The notes under the pieces are model-generated. The model searched no databases. It was not told where the DNA came from and was given only the letters and a program-made list of their open reading frames with translations. This document shows, in pieces, positions 1-6,692 of a DNA stretch of 9,517 bases. Every line of letters starts with the position of its first letter. The first letter of the stretch is position 1. The DNA comes from DUAL01 sp036012565. Lineage in GTDB: Bacteria; Bacteroidota; Bacteroidia; Flavobacteriales; BACL11. Both the position numbers and the translations under genes were made by a program. Where the stretch lies: assembly GCA_036012565.1 (NCBI GenBank), contig DASCPP010000134.1:1-9517 (forward strand), in the 5' to 3' direction.

Positions 1-839
1 TCAATGGCTGGTTCGCCTTCCTGAGGCATATTATCTGTTGCCGTTTTTCTTTCTAACCAACCTTTTGTGGTTTTTTCAATTCTTTCCTTTGCTTCAATTA
101 TAAACTCTGGATCGGTAACTTTGCTTAATAGCGCATGAAATTCATTAGAATAGTTGTTAATCATTTCAGCAAAATCAGAACTACCTAAGGAATCCATAGC
201 GGCATAAAAGTTATAACTTTTTGCAGCATCTCTTGTTTCCCACATATACGTTTTTACATCTTCTGTGTACTCTGAAAGTTTATCCTGTCTTTTAATAAAA
301 TTAGCGATACTATTTTCTAATCCCACAATTTCACTATTGATAAAAGAGCTATCTGTAATGCTTGCAAATTCTTCAATTACAGCATTTTTATAAGCATCTA
401 AAATTGCTTTGTATTCTTCTGCTGTACTCTTGTAGAAAACTTCTCCATAAAAATCATTTTCTTCTTCCAATAAATATAATTTTGCTAAAAAAGAGGACTC
501 TTCACTACCATCATATTTTATAGTTTCATCAAAAAGTTCTGTATCAATGCTAAGGTTTATTTTATCTCCAGGTTTTACATACATAGCGGTACGTTCTGGA
601 CCGTGCTGAAAATCTAAATAAATAGCAGAATCCAATTTAAAAGAAATAGTAAAACTTCCATCTTCATTTGAAGTGGTATAATAGGAAGTGTCTCTGCTGC
701 TAAAACTTACCGATTCCCCTTTTGGATTTATAATATTCCCTGTAATTGTAACTTGGTTCGGATCAGTTTTTATTTGGTTAAAAATTAGTAGTGCTAATAC
801 AATGCCTACTAAAATAATGGTTAGTGTTTTTGTGTTCAT
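1..839 (-). CDS. Membrane-anchored thioredoxin-like protein (TlpA/AhpC-TSA type), N-terminal part only
   Basis: The frame opens with ATG at 839 and stays open for 279 codons to the left edge, so the C-terminus is missing. Residues 5-20 are a hydrophobic segment with no lipobox cysteine, which suggests an uncleaved inner-membrane anchor or a signal peptide. Residues 28-110 look like a small beta-sandwich (ITGNI, EDGSF, MYVKPGDKINLSID), the pattern of the DUF4369-like domain that precedes many Bacteroidota thioredoxins. Residues 115-265 are charged and mostly helical. The last residues, GEPAI plus D or E, match the G-x-P-A-x-D/E-F opening of a redoxin domain, so the CxxC active site would lie just outside the window. 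By family this would be a periplasmic thiol-disulfide oxidoreductase. It lies 20 bases downstream of the coaD stop and is probably the last seen gene of that operon. The domain call is inferred from the linker because the catalytic part is not visible. Confidence 0.75.
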   Translation of the reverse strand, partial: MNTKTLTIILVGIVLALLIFNQIKTDPNQVTITGNIINPKGESVSFSSRDTSYYTTSNEDGSFTISFKLDSAIYLDFQHGPERTAMYVKPGDKINLSIDTELFDETIKYDGSEESSFLAKLYLLEEENDFYGEVFYKSTAEEYKAILDAYKNAVIEEFASITDSSFINSEIVGLENSIANFIKRQDKLSEYTEDVKTYMWETRDAAKSYNFYAAMDSLGSSDFAEMINNYSNEFHALLSKVTDPEFIIEAKERIEKTTKGWLERKTATDNMPQEGEPAI

Positions 840-859
840 TTTTTAAAGTTTTAGGGTTA

Positions 860-1318
860 TTAAATATTAATTTCTTTTGGTATAAATTCACTTATATCTC
901 CACCGTTTTTAATGATCTCCCTTAATATAGTGGAGGAAATATGCGATAATTCAGCCGGAGTGATAATAAAGATTGTCTCAATATCTGCATTTAGTTTTTT
1001 ATTCATTTGTGCAATGTTCTTCTCAAATTTGAAATCGTGAGAATCTCTTAGTCCTCTGACAATAAAGTTAGCGTTTGCTTTTTTACAAAAATCAACCGTA
1101 AGCCCTTCATACCTTTCAATCTCAATTTTAGGATTACTTCCATACACAGCATTTATCCAATCTAAGCGTTCTTCTATGGAAAAATATTCGTTCTTTTCCG
1201 AGTTATTTCCAACAGCAATGATTACTTTATCAAATAGCGTCAATGCACTATCCACCACTGCTTTATGTCCCAAAGTGAATGGGGAGAAGGAACCTGGAAA
1301 AACTGCAATTTTATTCAT
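860..1318 (-). CDS. coaD: Phosphopantetheine adenylyltransferase (CoaD)
   Basis: This cytoplasmic enzyme transfers AMP from ATP to 4'-phosphopantetheine to give dephospho-CoA, the penultimate step of CoA synthesis. The 152-residue length is normal for the family. Visible motifs are the nucleotidyltransferase signature GSFSPFTLGH (residues 9-18, with the TxGH histidine at 18), the substrate-side RGLR (88-91) followed by DFKFEKNIAQMN, and ISSTILR (127-133), the ISST-x-x-R ATP-binding motif. One oddity is Ser at position 12, where the usual signature GSFDPxTxGH has Asp; the codon reads TCC in this sequence. The ATG at 1318 sets up the classic N-terminus MNKIAVFPGSF. The gene starts 12 bases after the rsmD stop, and rsmD-coaD adjacency is common across bacteria, so it is almost certainly co-transcribed. 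Identity is firm despite the substitution. Confidence 0.96.
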   Translation of the reverse strand: MNKIAVFPGSFSPFTLGHKAVVDSALTLFDKVIIAVGNNSEKNEYFSIEERLDWINAVYGSNPKIEIERYEGLTVDFCKKANANFIVRGLRDSHDFKFEKNIAQMNKKLNADIETIFIITPAELSHISSTILREIIKNGGDISEFIPKEINI

Positions 1319-1330
1319 AAGTTCGAGATT

Positions 1331-1855
1331 TTAATTAGTAAAAATACTAAAATGAACGCTACCATATTTTCTGAGTTCTGCATTTTTCTCATCAAAATTA
1401 GTACTGCTGTTATGTTCAATAATCAAACAGCCATCCTTTCTAACTAAATTATTACTGAAAATATTGTCTTTTAAGTTGTGGTAATGCTCAAAATTATAAG
1501 GGGGATCGGCAAAAATAATATCAAAATCTGATTTTGTTTTTTCCAAGAAATCCATACAATCCATTTTTCTTACATCCATTTTACAATTTAATTCTTCTGC
1601 CATTTTTGAAATAAACTTAGTACAATGAAAATTCTGGTCGATTGTCGTAATATCTTCACATCCTCTTGAGGCAAATTCAAAAGCTATATTTCCTGTTCCT
1701 GAAAACAAATCCAAAACTTTTTTATTGTCCAAAAAATAACGGTTTTCCAGAATATTGAAAAGGGCTTCTTTTGCCATATCGGTAGTGGGCCTTACGGGCA
1801 ATTTTTTTGGTGCCGATAAAATTTTTCCTTTATGTTTCCCTGAAATTATGCGCAC
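1331..1855 (-). CDS. rsmD: 16S rRNA (guanine966-N2)-methyltransferase RsmD
   Basis: RsmD is an S-adenosylmethionine-dependent enzyme that methylates G966 of 16S rRNA in the assembling small ribosomal subunit. The 174-residue product has every family landmark in order: RIISGKHKGK at the N-terminus, RPTTDMAKEALFNIL (22-36), the SAM-binding motif I DLFSGTGN (49-56), the acidic motif II Asp in TTIDQN (70-75), and the catalytic motif IV DPPY (117-120), followed by LIIEH near 144-148. Length is slightly short of the E. coli protein, as is usual in Bacteroidota. Its ATG at 1855 lies inside the end of the upstream DUF3822 gene (10-base overlap), which implies translational coupling, and coaD follows 12 bases downstream. 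Confidence 0.96.
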   Translation of the reverse strand: MRIISGKHKGKILSAPKKLPVRPTTDMAKEALFNILENRYFLDNKKVLDLFSGTGNIAFEFASRGCEDITTIDQNFHCTKFISKMAEELNCKMDVRKMDCMDFLEKTKSDFDIIFADPPYNFEHYHNLKDNIFSNNLVRKDGCLIIEHNSSTNFDEKNAELRKYGSVHFSIFTN

Positions 1856-2709
1856 AAAAGTTGGGAAAAAAGACAGAAATGTTGATGGGATTTTATGCTC
1901 TCTAACTCTTTGGTGAAATTCAAATTTTCTGACCGATTCCCAAAAGAGATATTCCTTACATACTCATATAAAAGATTGTATTTTTCATCCGATTTTAAAA
2001 TATCGTCAAGCAATACTAATTCTGTTTTCTCAGGCGATAACCCTAATTGTTCCATGCTAAAAAGCAAGAAATACAACAAATCCTCTTTTGTATCGGTAGT
2101 AAAACTATTATGGAATTCTAACTTATTTTCACTAAGGACACATACTTCTAATTTTTTTTTCTTAATAGATGCATATACTATTGTTTTCTCTGTTTTTTCA
2201 TTTTGCAACAAAAGTTGGTCAATCAGTATGCTGCTATTGCATTTTTTTTGTGTGTTAGGGAATGATTTATTGATGAGATTTAGCAGCTCGGTTGGGACAG
2301 AATAAATATTTACGGCATCCATTTGATGCATTTTATCCGTTAAAACTTCTTCTATTTCATGATTAAAACTGAGAATTTCTCTGTTTCTTTCTTCTTTGTA
2401 AAAAGGAGTTGGAACAAGAGTAGAGGGGAAGTTATTAAAAGCTAGTGAACTAGAATAAAACTCTTTTTGCAGGAGATCTTCACTAGCTATAATATTTGTT
2501 ATTTTTTCACAACTTTCCTTAATGTCCTTTGCCTGAAACTCAAATGTCTTTAATAATATATAGGTAAAAGTTAAGGTGTCAAAAAGGCAATAGGAAAAAT
2601 TATTAAGCCCAATTTCCACTGAAAGATGGCATTTTTCAGTAAATAAATTATTGGGTGAGGATGGGCTGAAGTTTATTTTTTGAAATATGTTACTCGCCCC
2701 AGTTTCCAT
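1846..2709 (-). CDS. DUF3822 family protein (Bacteroidota, next to rsmD)
   Basis: This 287-residue protein matches my memory of DUF3822, a Bacteroidota family usually found directly upstream of rsmD. Supporting stretches are CHLSVEIGLNNFSYCLFD (27-44), LVPTPFYKEERNREILSFN (98-116), FTTDTKEDLLYFLLFSMEQL (203-222), and the C-terminal VRNISFGNR and HQHFCLFSQLLCA (275-287). No signal peptide or membrane segment is seen, so it is probably cytoplasmic. I recall the family being placed with actin-like ATPase folds related to PilM, which would suit the two-lobed repeated beta pattern, but no phosphate-binding motif can be confirmed by eye. The start codon overlaps the end of the upstream membrane protein by 20 bases, and the stop overlaps rsmD by 10 bases. 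There is no other Met before residue 127, which supports this start. The molecular function is unknown. Confidence 0.85.
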   Translation of the reverse strand: METGASNIFQKINFSPSSPNNLFTEKCHLSVEIGLNNFSYCLFDTLTFTYILLKTFEFQAKDIKESCEKITNIIASEDLLQKEFYSSSLAFNNFPSTLVPTPFYKEERNREILSFNHEIEEVLTDKMHQMDAVNIYSVPTELLNLINKSFPNTQKKCNSSILIDQLLLQNEKTEKTIVYASIKKKKLEVCVLSENKLEFHNSFTTDTKEDLLYFLLFSMEQLGLSPEKTELVLLDDILKSDEKYNLLYEYVRNISFGNRSENLNFTKELESIKSHQHFCLFSQLLCA

Positions 2710-3310
2710 TCAAAGAAGCTTCTGACATGGAGCCAACTCTTAAAAAGCTGGACAAATCATATTTTTTATTTTCGGCATCTAATCCGATTAGCACATCTCC
2801 GTATTTGGCTGAAACTTCAAAAACCTGCACTATTACTTCTCCTTTCTCAACACTTCCAGCATCAATTTCGTAAGATTTGTCTGCTGTATAAGGGATGTAT
2901 CTTAATTGCGTAATATCAAGTGAATATTCTTTATTTCTTGTAGATAAATAATCTTCATTAAATATATGTGATTTGGCATCAATATAGATGGTGTCTCTGC
3001 TTATGAGTCCAGCTTCTAATGCCTGTAATTCTGTTAAAGAATCAGGTGCCTCCCCCTCTGATCTTATCACAGCTACTGAATCAGCATGTAGAAAGATCAT
3101 TAAGCTGTCAAAATTATCAGAGAATCCTTGGTATTTGCTTTTATATGAGATTTGTACAGCTCTAATATCTTTGAGCTTTTGCACATTTTCTGCAATTCTC
3201 ACTTTGGCTAATTTCTGAAATTCTACTTCACTATTTATGCTATTGTAAACGAAATAAGCAAGTATAAGATTTAGCGGAATAAGAATTAATGCAATTTGTC
3301 TGGCTTTCAT
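2690..3310 (-). CDS. Conserved single-pass membrane protein, pilin-like layout, function unknown
   Basis: The product has 206 residues. A hydrophobic helix (about 5-24) sits directly at the N-terminus and continues into a long charged helix (about 25-55, with ENVQKLKDIRAVQISYKSKY), then a mixed alpha/beta periplasmic domain containing NFDSLMIFLHAD (66-77), PDSLTELQALEAGLISRDTI (89-108) and repeated short beta stretches to the end. This layout resembles type IV pilins or type II secretion pseudopilins, but there is no prepilin peptidase site (G followed by FTxxE), so it is better described as a membrane-anchored protein. I recognise the KDIR-AQ-x-YK pattern from uncharacterised Bacteroidota proteins but cannot name a function. 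It is the first gene of the leftward operon and overlaps DUF3822 by 20 bases, which suggests the two act together. A well-formed promoter box lies 20 bases upstream of its ATG. Confidence 0.8.
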   Translation of the reverse strand: MKARQIALILIPLNLILAYFVYNSINSEVEFQKLAKVRIAENVQKLKDIRAVQISYKSKYQGFSDNFDSLMIFLHADSVAVIRSEGEAPDSLTELQALEAGLISRDTIYIDAKSHIFNEDYLSTRNKEYSLDITQLRYIPYTADKSYEIDAGSVEKGEVIVQVFEVSAKYGDVLIGLDAENKKYDLSSFLRVGSMSEASLNGNWGE

Positions 3311-3330
3311 CTTATTAAGATTTTAAGTCG

Positions 3331-3338
3331 CAAATCTA
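3331..3338 (-). promoter_or_regulatory. Bacteroidota -7 box for the leftward five-gene operon
   Basis: Read on the minus strand the site is TAGATTTG followed by C, an exact match to the Bacteroidota -7 consensus TAnnTTTG. It ends 20 bases before the ATG at 3310, giving an inferred leader of about 15 bases. I see no clear TTTG -33 element at the expected spacing upstream. No other such box stands in front of the downstream genes, in keeping with one operon. Confidence 0.55.
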
Positions 3339-3369
3339 CAATTTTTACTGAATAACTAATAATTTATTT

Positions 3370-3377
3370 TTTCTTTG
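3370..3377 (+). promoter_or_regulatory. Possible -7 box for the acyltransferase gene
   Basis: TTTCTTTG matches TAnnTTTG at all but the second base and ends 17 bases before the ATG at 3395, a spacing close to that of the better boxes in this window. It stands back-to-back with the leftward promoter in an 84-bp divergent gap. No -33 element is evident, so the call is tentative. Confidence 0.35.
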
Positions 3378-3394
3378 TAAAATATTTTTTACGC

Positions 3395-3946
3395 ATGAAA
3401 AAGTTATTTGGCAAATTAATCTTTAAAATCTTGGGTTGGGAAATAGTTGGCAGTATTCCAAAAATAAAAAAATATGTTGTCATCTCTGCACCTCATACTT
3501 CCAATTGGGATTTTTTTTTCGGGAGATGTTTTGCTTATGTTTTGGATATTAAACCGAGATATCTGGTAAAAAGTGAGCTTTATATTTGGCCTTTAAGTAT
3601 CCTAATTAAATTAAATGGTGGAATCCCAGTTTACCGAAGAAAAACTAAAAAAACAGTAGATCAATTAGTAAAAAGATTTCAAACTACTGAAAATTTGATC
3701 TTAGGAATTGCACCAGAAGGCACACGATCTAGAGTAGAGAAGTGGAAAACGGGTTTTTATTTTATTGCACAAAAAGCCAATGTTCCTATTGTACTTGTGT
3801 ATATGGATTATAAAAAGAAAGAAATTGGATATTTTGACATATTAAATCCTAGTGGAGATTTACAAAAAGATTTGCAAAAGATTCAAGAATTTTATGAGAG
3901 TGTAATTGGAAAAAAACCTGAACTATATAATAGTAAAATTTATTAG
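3395..3946 (+). CDS. PlsC-type lysophospholipid/glycerolipid acyltransferase family protein
   Basis: Members transfer an acyl group to a lysophospholipid or a related acceptor in membrane lipid synthesis or remodelling. The 183-residue protein carries the acyltransferase blocks in order: the catalytic H-x4-D as HTSNWD (34-39), block II around GGIPVYRR (75-82), block III APEGTRS (106-112), and block IV near VPIVLV (130-135). It is short and has no convincing transmembrane helix; the N-terminal LFGKLIFKILGW stretch could lie along the membrane face. This small HTSNWD form is widespread in Bacteroidota and is often annotated as 1-acyl-sn-glycerol-3-phosphate acyltransferase, but the true acceptor cannot be read from the sequence. 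It is transcribed away from the leftward operon. A 93-bp gap with its own promoter box separates it from purL, so the two are probably independent. Confidence 0.9.
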   Translation: MKKLFGKLIFKILGWEIVGSIPKIKKYVVISAPHTSNWDFFFGRCFAYVLDIKPRYLVKSELYIWPLSILIKLNGGIPVYRRKTKKTVDQLVKRFQTTENLILGIAPEGTRSRVEKWKTGFYFIAQKANVPIVLVYMDYKKKEIGYFDILNPSGDLQKDLQKIQEFYESVIGKKPELYNSKIY

Positions 3947-3949
3947 TAT

Positions 3950-3979
3950 AATTTGTTAAAAAAAATACAAAAACAAATT
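3950..3979 (+). terminator. Weak AT-rich inverted repeat after the acyltransferase gene
   Basis: AATTTGTT (3950-3957) and AACAAATT (3972-3979) form a perfect 8-bp stem with a 14-base A-rich loop, just after the stop codon at 3946, followed by CTTTAAT. The stem has only one G-C pair and the T-run is short, so it may be a weak terminator or chance in AT-rich DNA. Confidence 0.3.
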
Positions 3980-4010
3980 CTTTAATATAATTCATTTTTA
4001 TTGAATATTT

Positions 4011-4018
4011 TATTTTTG
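4011..4018 (+). promoter_or_regulatory. Bacteroidota -7 box for purL
   Basis: TATTTTTG is an exact match to TAnnTTTG and ends 21 bases before the purL ATG at 4040, the same geometry as the box in front of the leftward operon. The leader would be about 15 bases, so there is no room for a purine riboswitch on this transcript. No clear -33 element is visible. Confidence 0.5.
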
Positions 4019-4039
4019 CTTTCATAAAAATTATAAAAA

Positions 4040-6277
4040 ATGTCATTACAGGCAACTACCACATTAGCAACCTTAGAACAAGCTCAGGAAATGGGGCTCT
4101 TGCCAGCAGAATTTGAGAAAATTAAGGAGATATTAGGACGAACACCTAACTTTTGTGAGCTGAGTGTTTTTGGGGTGATGTGGTCAGAACATTGTTCCTA
4201 TAAAAACTCCATTAAATGGCTTAAAACCCTGCCTAAAACAGGACCACACATGTTGGTAGAGGCAGGAGAAGAGAATGCAGGCTTGGTGGATATTGGTAAC
4301 GGATTAGCGTGTTGTTTCAAAATTGAGTCGCACAATCATCCTTCTGCATTGGAGCCATATCAAGGAGCTGCAACAGGAGTGGGTGGGATAAATAGAGATA
4401 TTTTCACAATGGGTGCTCGCCCAGTGGCTCAGCTGAATTCTTTGCGTTTTGGAAACATAAAGTTAGACAGAACAAAGTGGCTGGTGAAAGGAGTTGTAAA
4501 AGGTATTGGCGACTATGGGAATGCTTTCGGAATTCCTATTGTTGGCGGGGAGGTATTTTTTGATGATTGCTATAATACCAATCCTCTTGTAAATGCTTTT
4601 TCGGCAGGAGTAATGAAAAAGGGTGAAATGATTTCAGCTACTTCATCTGGTATTGGAAATCCTGTTTTTATAGTGGGCTCAAGAACAGGAAAAGATGGAA
4701 TACATGGCGCATCATTTGCATCAAAAGATATTACGGAAGATTCAGCTAATGATTTACCAGCAGTGCAAGTAGGCGATCCTTTCCAAGAAAAGTTATTGTT
4801 GGAAGCCACTTTGGAATTGGGAAAAACAGATGCAGTTGTGGGTATGCAAGATATGGGTGCAGCTGGGATTACTTGCTCTTCCAATGAGATGTCTGCTGCC
4901 GGGAAACATGGCATGATTATCCATTTGGATAAAGTGCCAACTCGCCAAAAGGATATGAAGGACTGGGAAATTCTACTTTCTGAATCGCAAGAGCGAATGT
5001 TGGTGGTAGCAGAAAAGGGGAAAGAGGACATTGTAAATGCCATATTTGACAAATGGGATTTGAGTTGTGAGCAAATTGGAGAAGTTACCCCAGGCGATAG
5101 GGTAAAATATTATATGCATGGCAAGTTGGTTGGCGATTTACCTTGTGATGATTTGGTTTTAGGAGGAGGCGCGCCAGTTTATGAAAGAGAATACACAGAG
5201 CCAGCTTATTATCAGCAGTATAAAAAGTTTGATATTAATAATGTTGAGCAGCCAACCGATTTGGTAGAAGTGGCGAAATTCCTAACAGTACATCAAAATA
5301 TCGCATCAAAAAGATGGGTATATGAGCAGTATGATTCTATGGTTGGCACAATAAATATGAGTACCAATTACCCAACTGATGCAGGAATTGTAAATTTGAA
5401 AGGCACGGATAAAGCCCTTGCTATGACGGTTGATTGCAATGCACGAATGGTAAATGCCGACCCAGAAGAGGGTTGTGCTATGGCTGTGGCAGAAGCTGCC
5501 AGAAACATTGTTTGTTCTGGTGGTGTGCCATCTGCAGTTACGAATTGTTTGAACTTTGGAAATCCTTATAATCCAGAAGTATATTGGCAATTTGTGGGTG
5601 CTATAAAAGGAATGACAAAAGCTTGTAAAAAATTCAATACGCCCGTTACCGGTGGGAATGTAAGTTTCTATAATCAATCGGCTGTGGATGGCACGGAAGT
5701 GCCTGTTTTCCCAACTCCAACCATTGGGATGTTGGGTATTGTGGAAGACAAAAAACACATTACTTCCCTTGCGTTTAAAGGAAAATCGGATTTGATTTAT
5801 TTGCTTGGAAAGTGTGAAAATGATATTTCAAGCTCGGAATATTTGGCATCTTTTCATGGTGTGAAAGAATCTCCTGCACCAAACTTTGATTTGGATGTGG
5901 AATACGAATTGCAACAAACGATTATCAAACTTATAAGAGCAGGCGTTGTAGAATCCGTACACGATATTGCTGATGGAGGACTCTTTATTACACTACTAGA
6001 AAGTGCCATGTACAAGAATTTGGGTTTTGATATTACTTCATGTTGTGAAGTAAGAGTAGATGCTTTGCTTTTTGGTGAAGCACCATCCAGAGTTGTGGTT
6101 TCTGTTTGTGAAACCACTGAGGGTAAATTCTTGGATTTGCTAAAAAATAGCCACACCCCTTTTATGCTTTTAGGGCATGTTATCAAAGGCGATATCCGTA
6201 TTGATGACACTTCTTTTGGGAATATTGCTGAATATAAGGAGTTGTACGATAATTCCTTAGCGGAGAAGTTGAAGTAG
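4040..6277 (+). CDS. purL: Phosphoribosylformylglycinamidine synthase subunit PurL (small, PurSQL type)
   Basis: PurL catalyses the ATP-dependent conversion of FGAR to FGAM, the fourth step of de novo purine synthesis, in the cytoplasm. At 745 residues it matches the small PurL that works with separate PurS and PurQ, not the roughly 1200-1300-residue fused enzyme. Landmarks are SEHCSYKNS (49-57, with the catalytic-region His51), ESHNHPS (96-102), VGGEVFFDDCYNTNPLVNAF (168-187), GSRTGKDGIHGA (213-224), DMGAAGITCSSNEM (271-284), SESQERM (314-320), TGGNVSFYNQ (537-546), TPTIGMLG (559-566) and HDIADGGL (641-648). The two halves show the internal duplication expected of the family. It appears full length and intact. 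purS and purQ are not in this window, so it is probably transcribed alone. The short A-rich leader is typical of Bacteroidota starts. Confidence 0.97.
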   Translation: MSLQATTTLATLEQAQEMGLLPAEFEKIKEILGRTPNFCELSVFGVMWSEHCSYKNSIKWLKTLPKTGPHMLVEAGEENAGLVDIGNGLACCFKIESHNHPSALEPYQGAATGVGGINRDIFTMGARPVAQLNSLRFGNIKLDRTKWLVKGVVKGIGDYGNAFGIPIVGGEVFFDDCYNTNPLVNAFSAGVMKKGEMISATSSGIGNPVFIVGSRTGKDGIHGASFASKDITEDSANDLPAVQVGDPFQEKLLLEATLELGKTDAVVGMQDMGAAGITCSSNEMSAAGKHGMIIHLDKVPTRQKDMKDWEILLSESQERMLVVAEKGKEDIVNAIFDKWDLSCEQIGEVTPGDRVKYYMHGKLVGDLPCDDLVLGGGAPVYEREYTEPAYYQQYKKFDINNVEQPTDLVEVAKFLTVHQNIASKRWVYEQYDSMVGTINMSTNYPTDAGIVNLKGTDKALAMTVDCNARMVNADPEEGCAMAVAEAARNIVCSGGVPSAVTNCLNFGNPYNPEVYWQFVGAIKGMTKACKKFNTPVTGGNVSFYNQSAVDGTEVPVFPTPTIGMLGIVEDKKHITSLAFKGKSDLIYLLGKCENDISSSEYLASFHGVKESPAPNFDLDVEYELQQTIIKLIRAGVVESVHDIADGGLFITLLESAMYKNLGFDITSCCEVRVDALLFGEAPSRVVVSVCETTEGKFLDLLKNSHTPFMLLGHVIKGDIRIDDTSFGNIAEYKELYDNSLAEKLK

Positions 6278-6333
6278 GAGAGATAGAAGGCGGTATTCAG
6301 CATTCAGTAGATAGACCACAGAAGAACATAATT

Positions 6334-6369
6334 TCTCCCATGTTTTTAGGGGAGATGTCATTTATGACA
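6334..6369. repeat. Twin small hairpins in repeat-like intergenic DNA
   Basis: Two inverted repeats abut exactly. TCTCCC (6334-6339) pairs with GGGAGA (6350-6355) across a 10-base loop, and TGTCAT (6356-6361) pairs with ATGACA (6364-6369) across a 2-base loop. They are followed by GAGGGG. This arrangement of CTCCC, GGGGAGATGTCAT and ATGACAGAGGGG resembles dispersed intergenic repeats I recall from Bacteroidota genomes. It lies just after purL and could act as a transcript end or mRNA-stabilising structure, but neither hairpin has a T-run. Confidence 0.5.
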
Positions 6370-6385
6370 GAGGGGTAACAATAAA

Positions 6386-6461
6386 TGTTGTCATACTGAA
6401 CGAATGTGAAGGATCTCTCTTTTCCATGTTCATTTTTTTTCTTGACACAAAAACGAACCAT
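6386..6461. repeat. Dispersed Bacteroidota-type intergenic repeat units
   Basis: Two pieces stand out. The first, 6388-6417, reads TTGTCATACTGAACGAATG, then TGAAGGATCTC, which fits the recurring pattern GTCATnCTGAnCGnA...GAAGnATCTC seen across many Bacteroidota genomes. The second, 6441-6459, reads CTTGACACAAAAACGAACC; its complement with TTTTTGTGTCAAG is another sequence I recall as recurrent in these genomes. The DoxX-like homology ends where this block begins, so the repeats probably mark an insertion or deletion boundary. Copy number cannot be judged from one window. Confidence 0.5.
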
Positions 6462-6692
6462 AAAAGTCCAAGCCAATTCAAAGTCTGGTACTAGTCCGAT
6501 TGGTATTAGAGCTATTTTATCTACTATTCTTGCTTCTGTATAAAATTGTCCATCAAGAATCTTTCCTGTCCCATAAAAAGTTAAGAAAAAGAATACATAA
6601 AGACAGCAAGTAATTTCAATTATTTCTTTAAAGTCAAATTTCTTCATAATTATTATTTTTTATTAATCGTATTATATAGTCGGCGATTATAC

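Larger units (their letters stand above)
6297..6647 (-). pseudogene. Truncated DoxX/MauE-like membrane protein gene fused to repeat sequence
   Basis: The frame runs 116 codons from the ATG at 6647. Residues 1-62 look like the start of a DoxX/MauE-like membrane protein: a hydrophobic helix CLYVFFFLTFYGTGKI (15-30), then GQFY (33-36) and FELAWTF (56-62), which in intact relatives is followed by a Gly-rich second helix. Here it is followed from residue 63 (position 6461) by Lys-rich, low-complexity residues, and the remaining codons translate DNA that looks like dispersed intergenic repeats. The expected further helices are absent, so the gene appears cut at a repeat junction near 6461. I infer a pseudogene; a short expressed one-helix protein is possible but unlikely. 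It faces purL tail-to-tail, 19 bases apart. The family assignment rests on one short stretch recalled from memory. Confidence 0.55.

Noticed and set aside
1895..2305. Open frame on the plus strand opposite the DUF3822 gene, and similar plus-strand frames at 1265-1447, 2680-2913 and 2988-3218.
   Set aside because: All are antisense to well-supported leftward genes, with Phe/Ser-rich composition typical of reversed AT-rich coding DNA and no promoter box.
4019..4039. Purine riboswitch or PurR-type operator before purL.
   Set aside because: The inferred leader is about 15 bases, too short for an aptamer, and no inverted repeat overlaps the promoter box.
3849..4055. Minus-strand open frame of 68 codons spanning the acyltransferase end and the purL leader.
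   Set aside because: It overlaps the acyltransferase 3' end and the purL promoter box antisense, is very AT-rich, and has no recognisable motif.
4570..5052. Long open frame on the minus strand inside purL, with similar ones at 5306-5758 and 5854-6303.
   Set aside because: They lie wholly or almost wholly opposite an intact, strongly conserved purL and their translations resemble no protein; they follow from the codon use of the sense gene.
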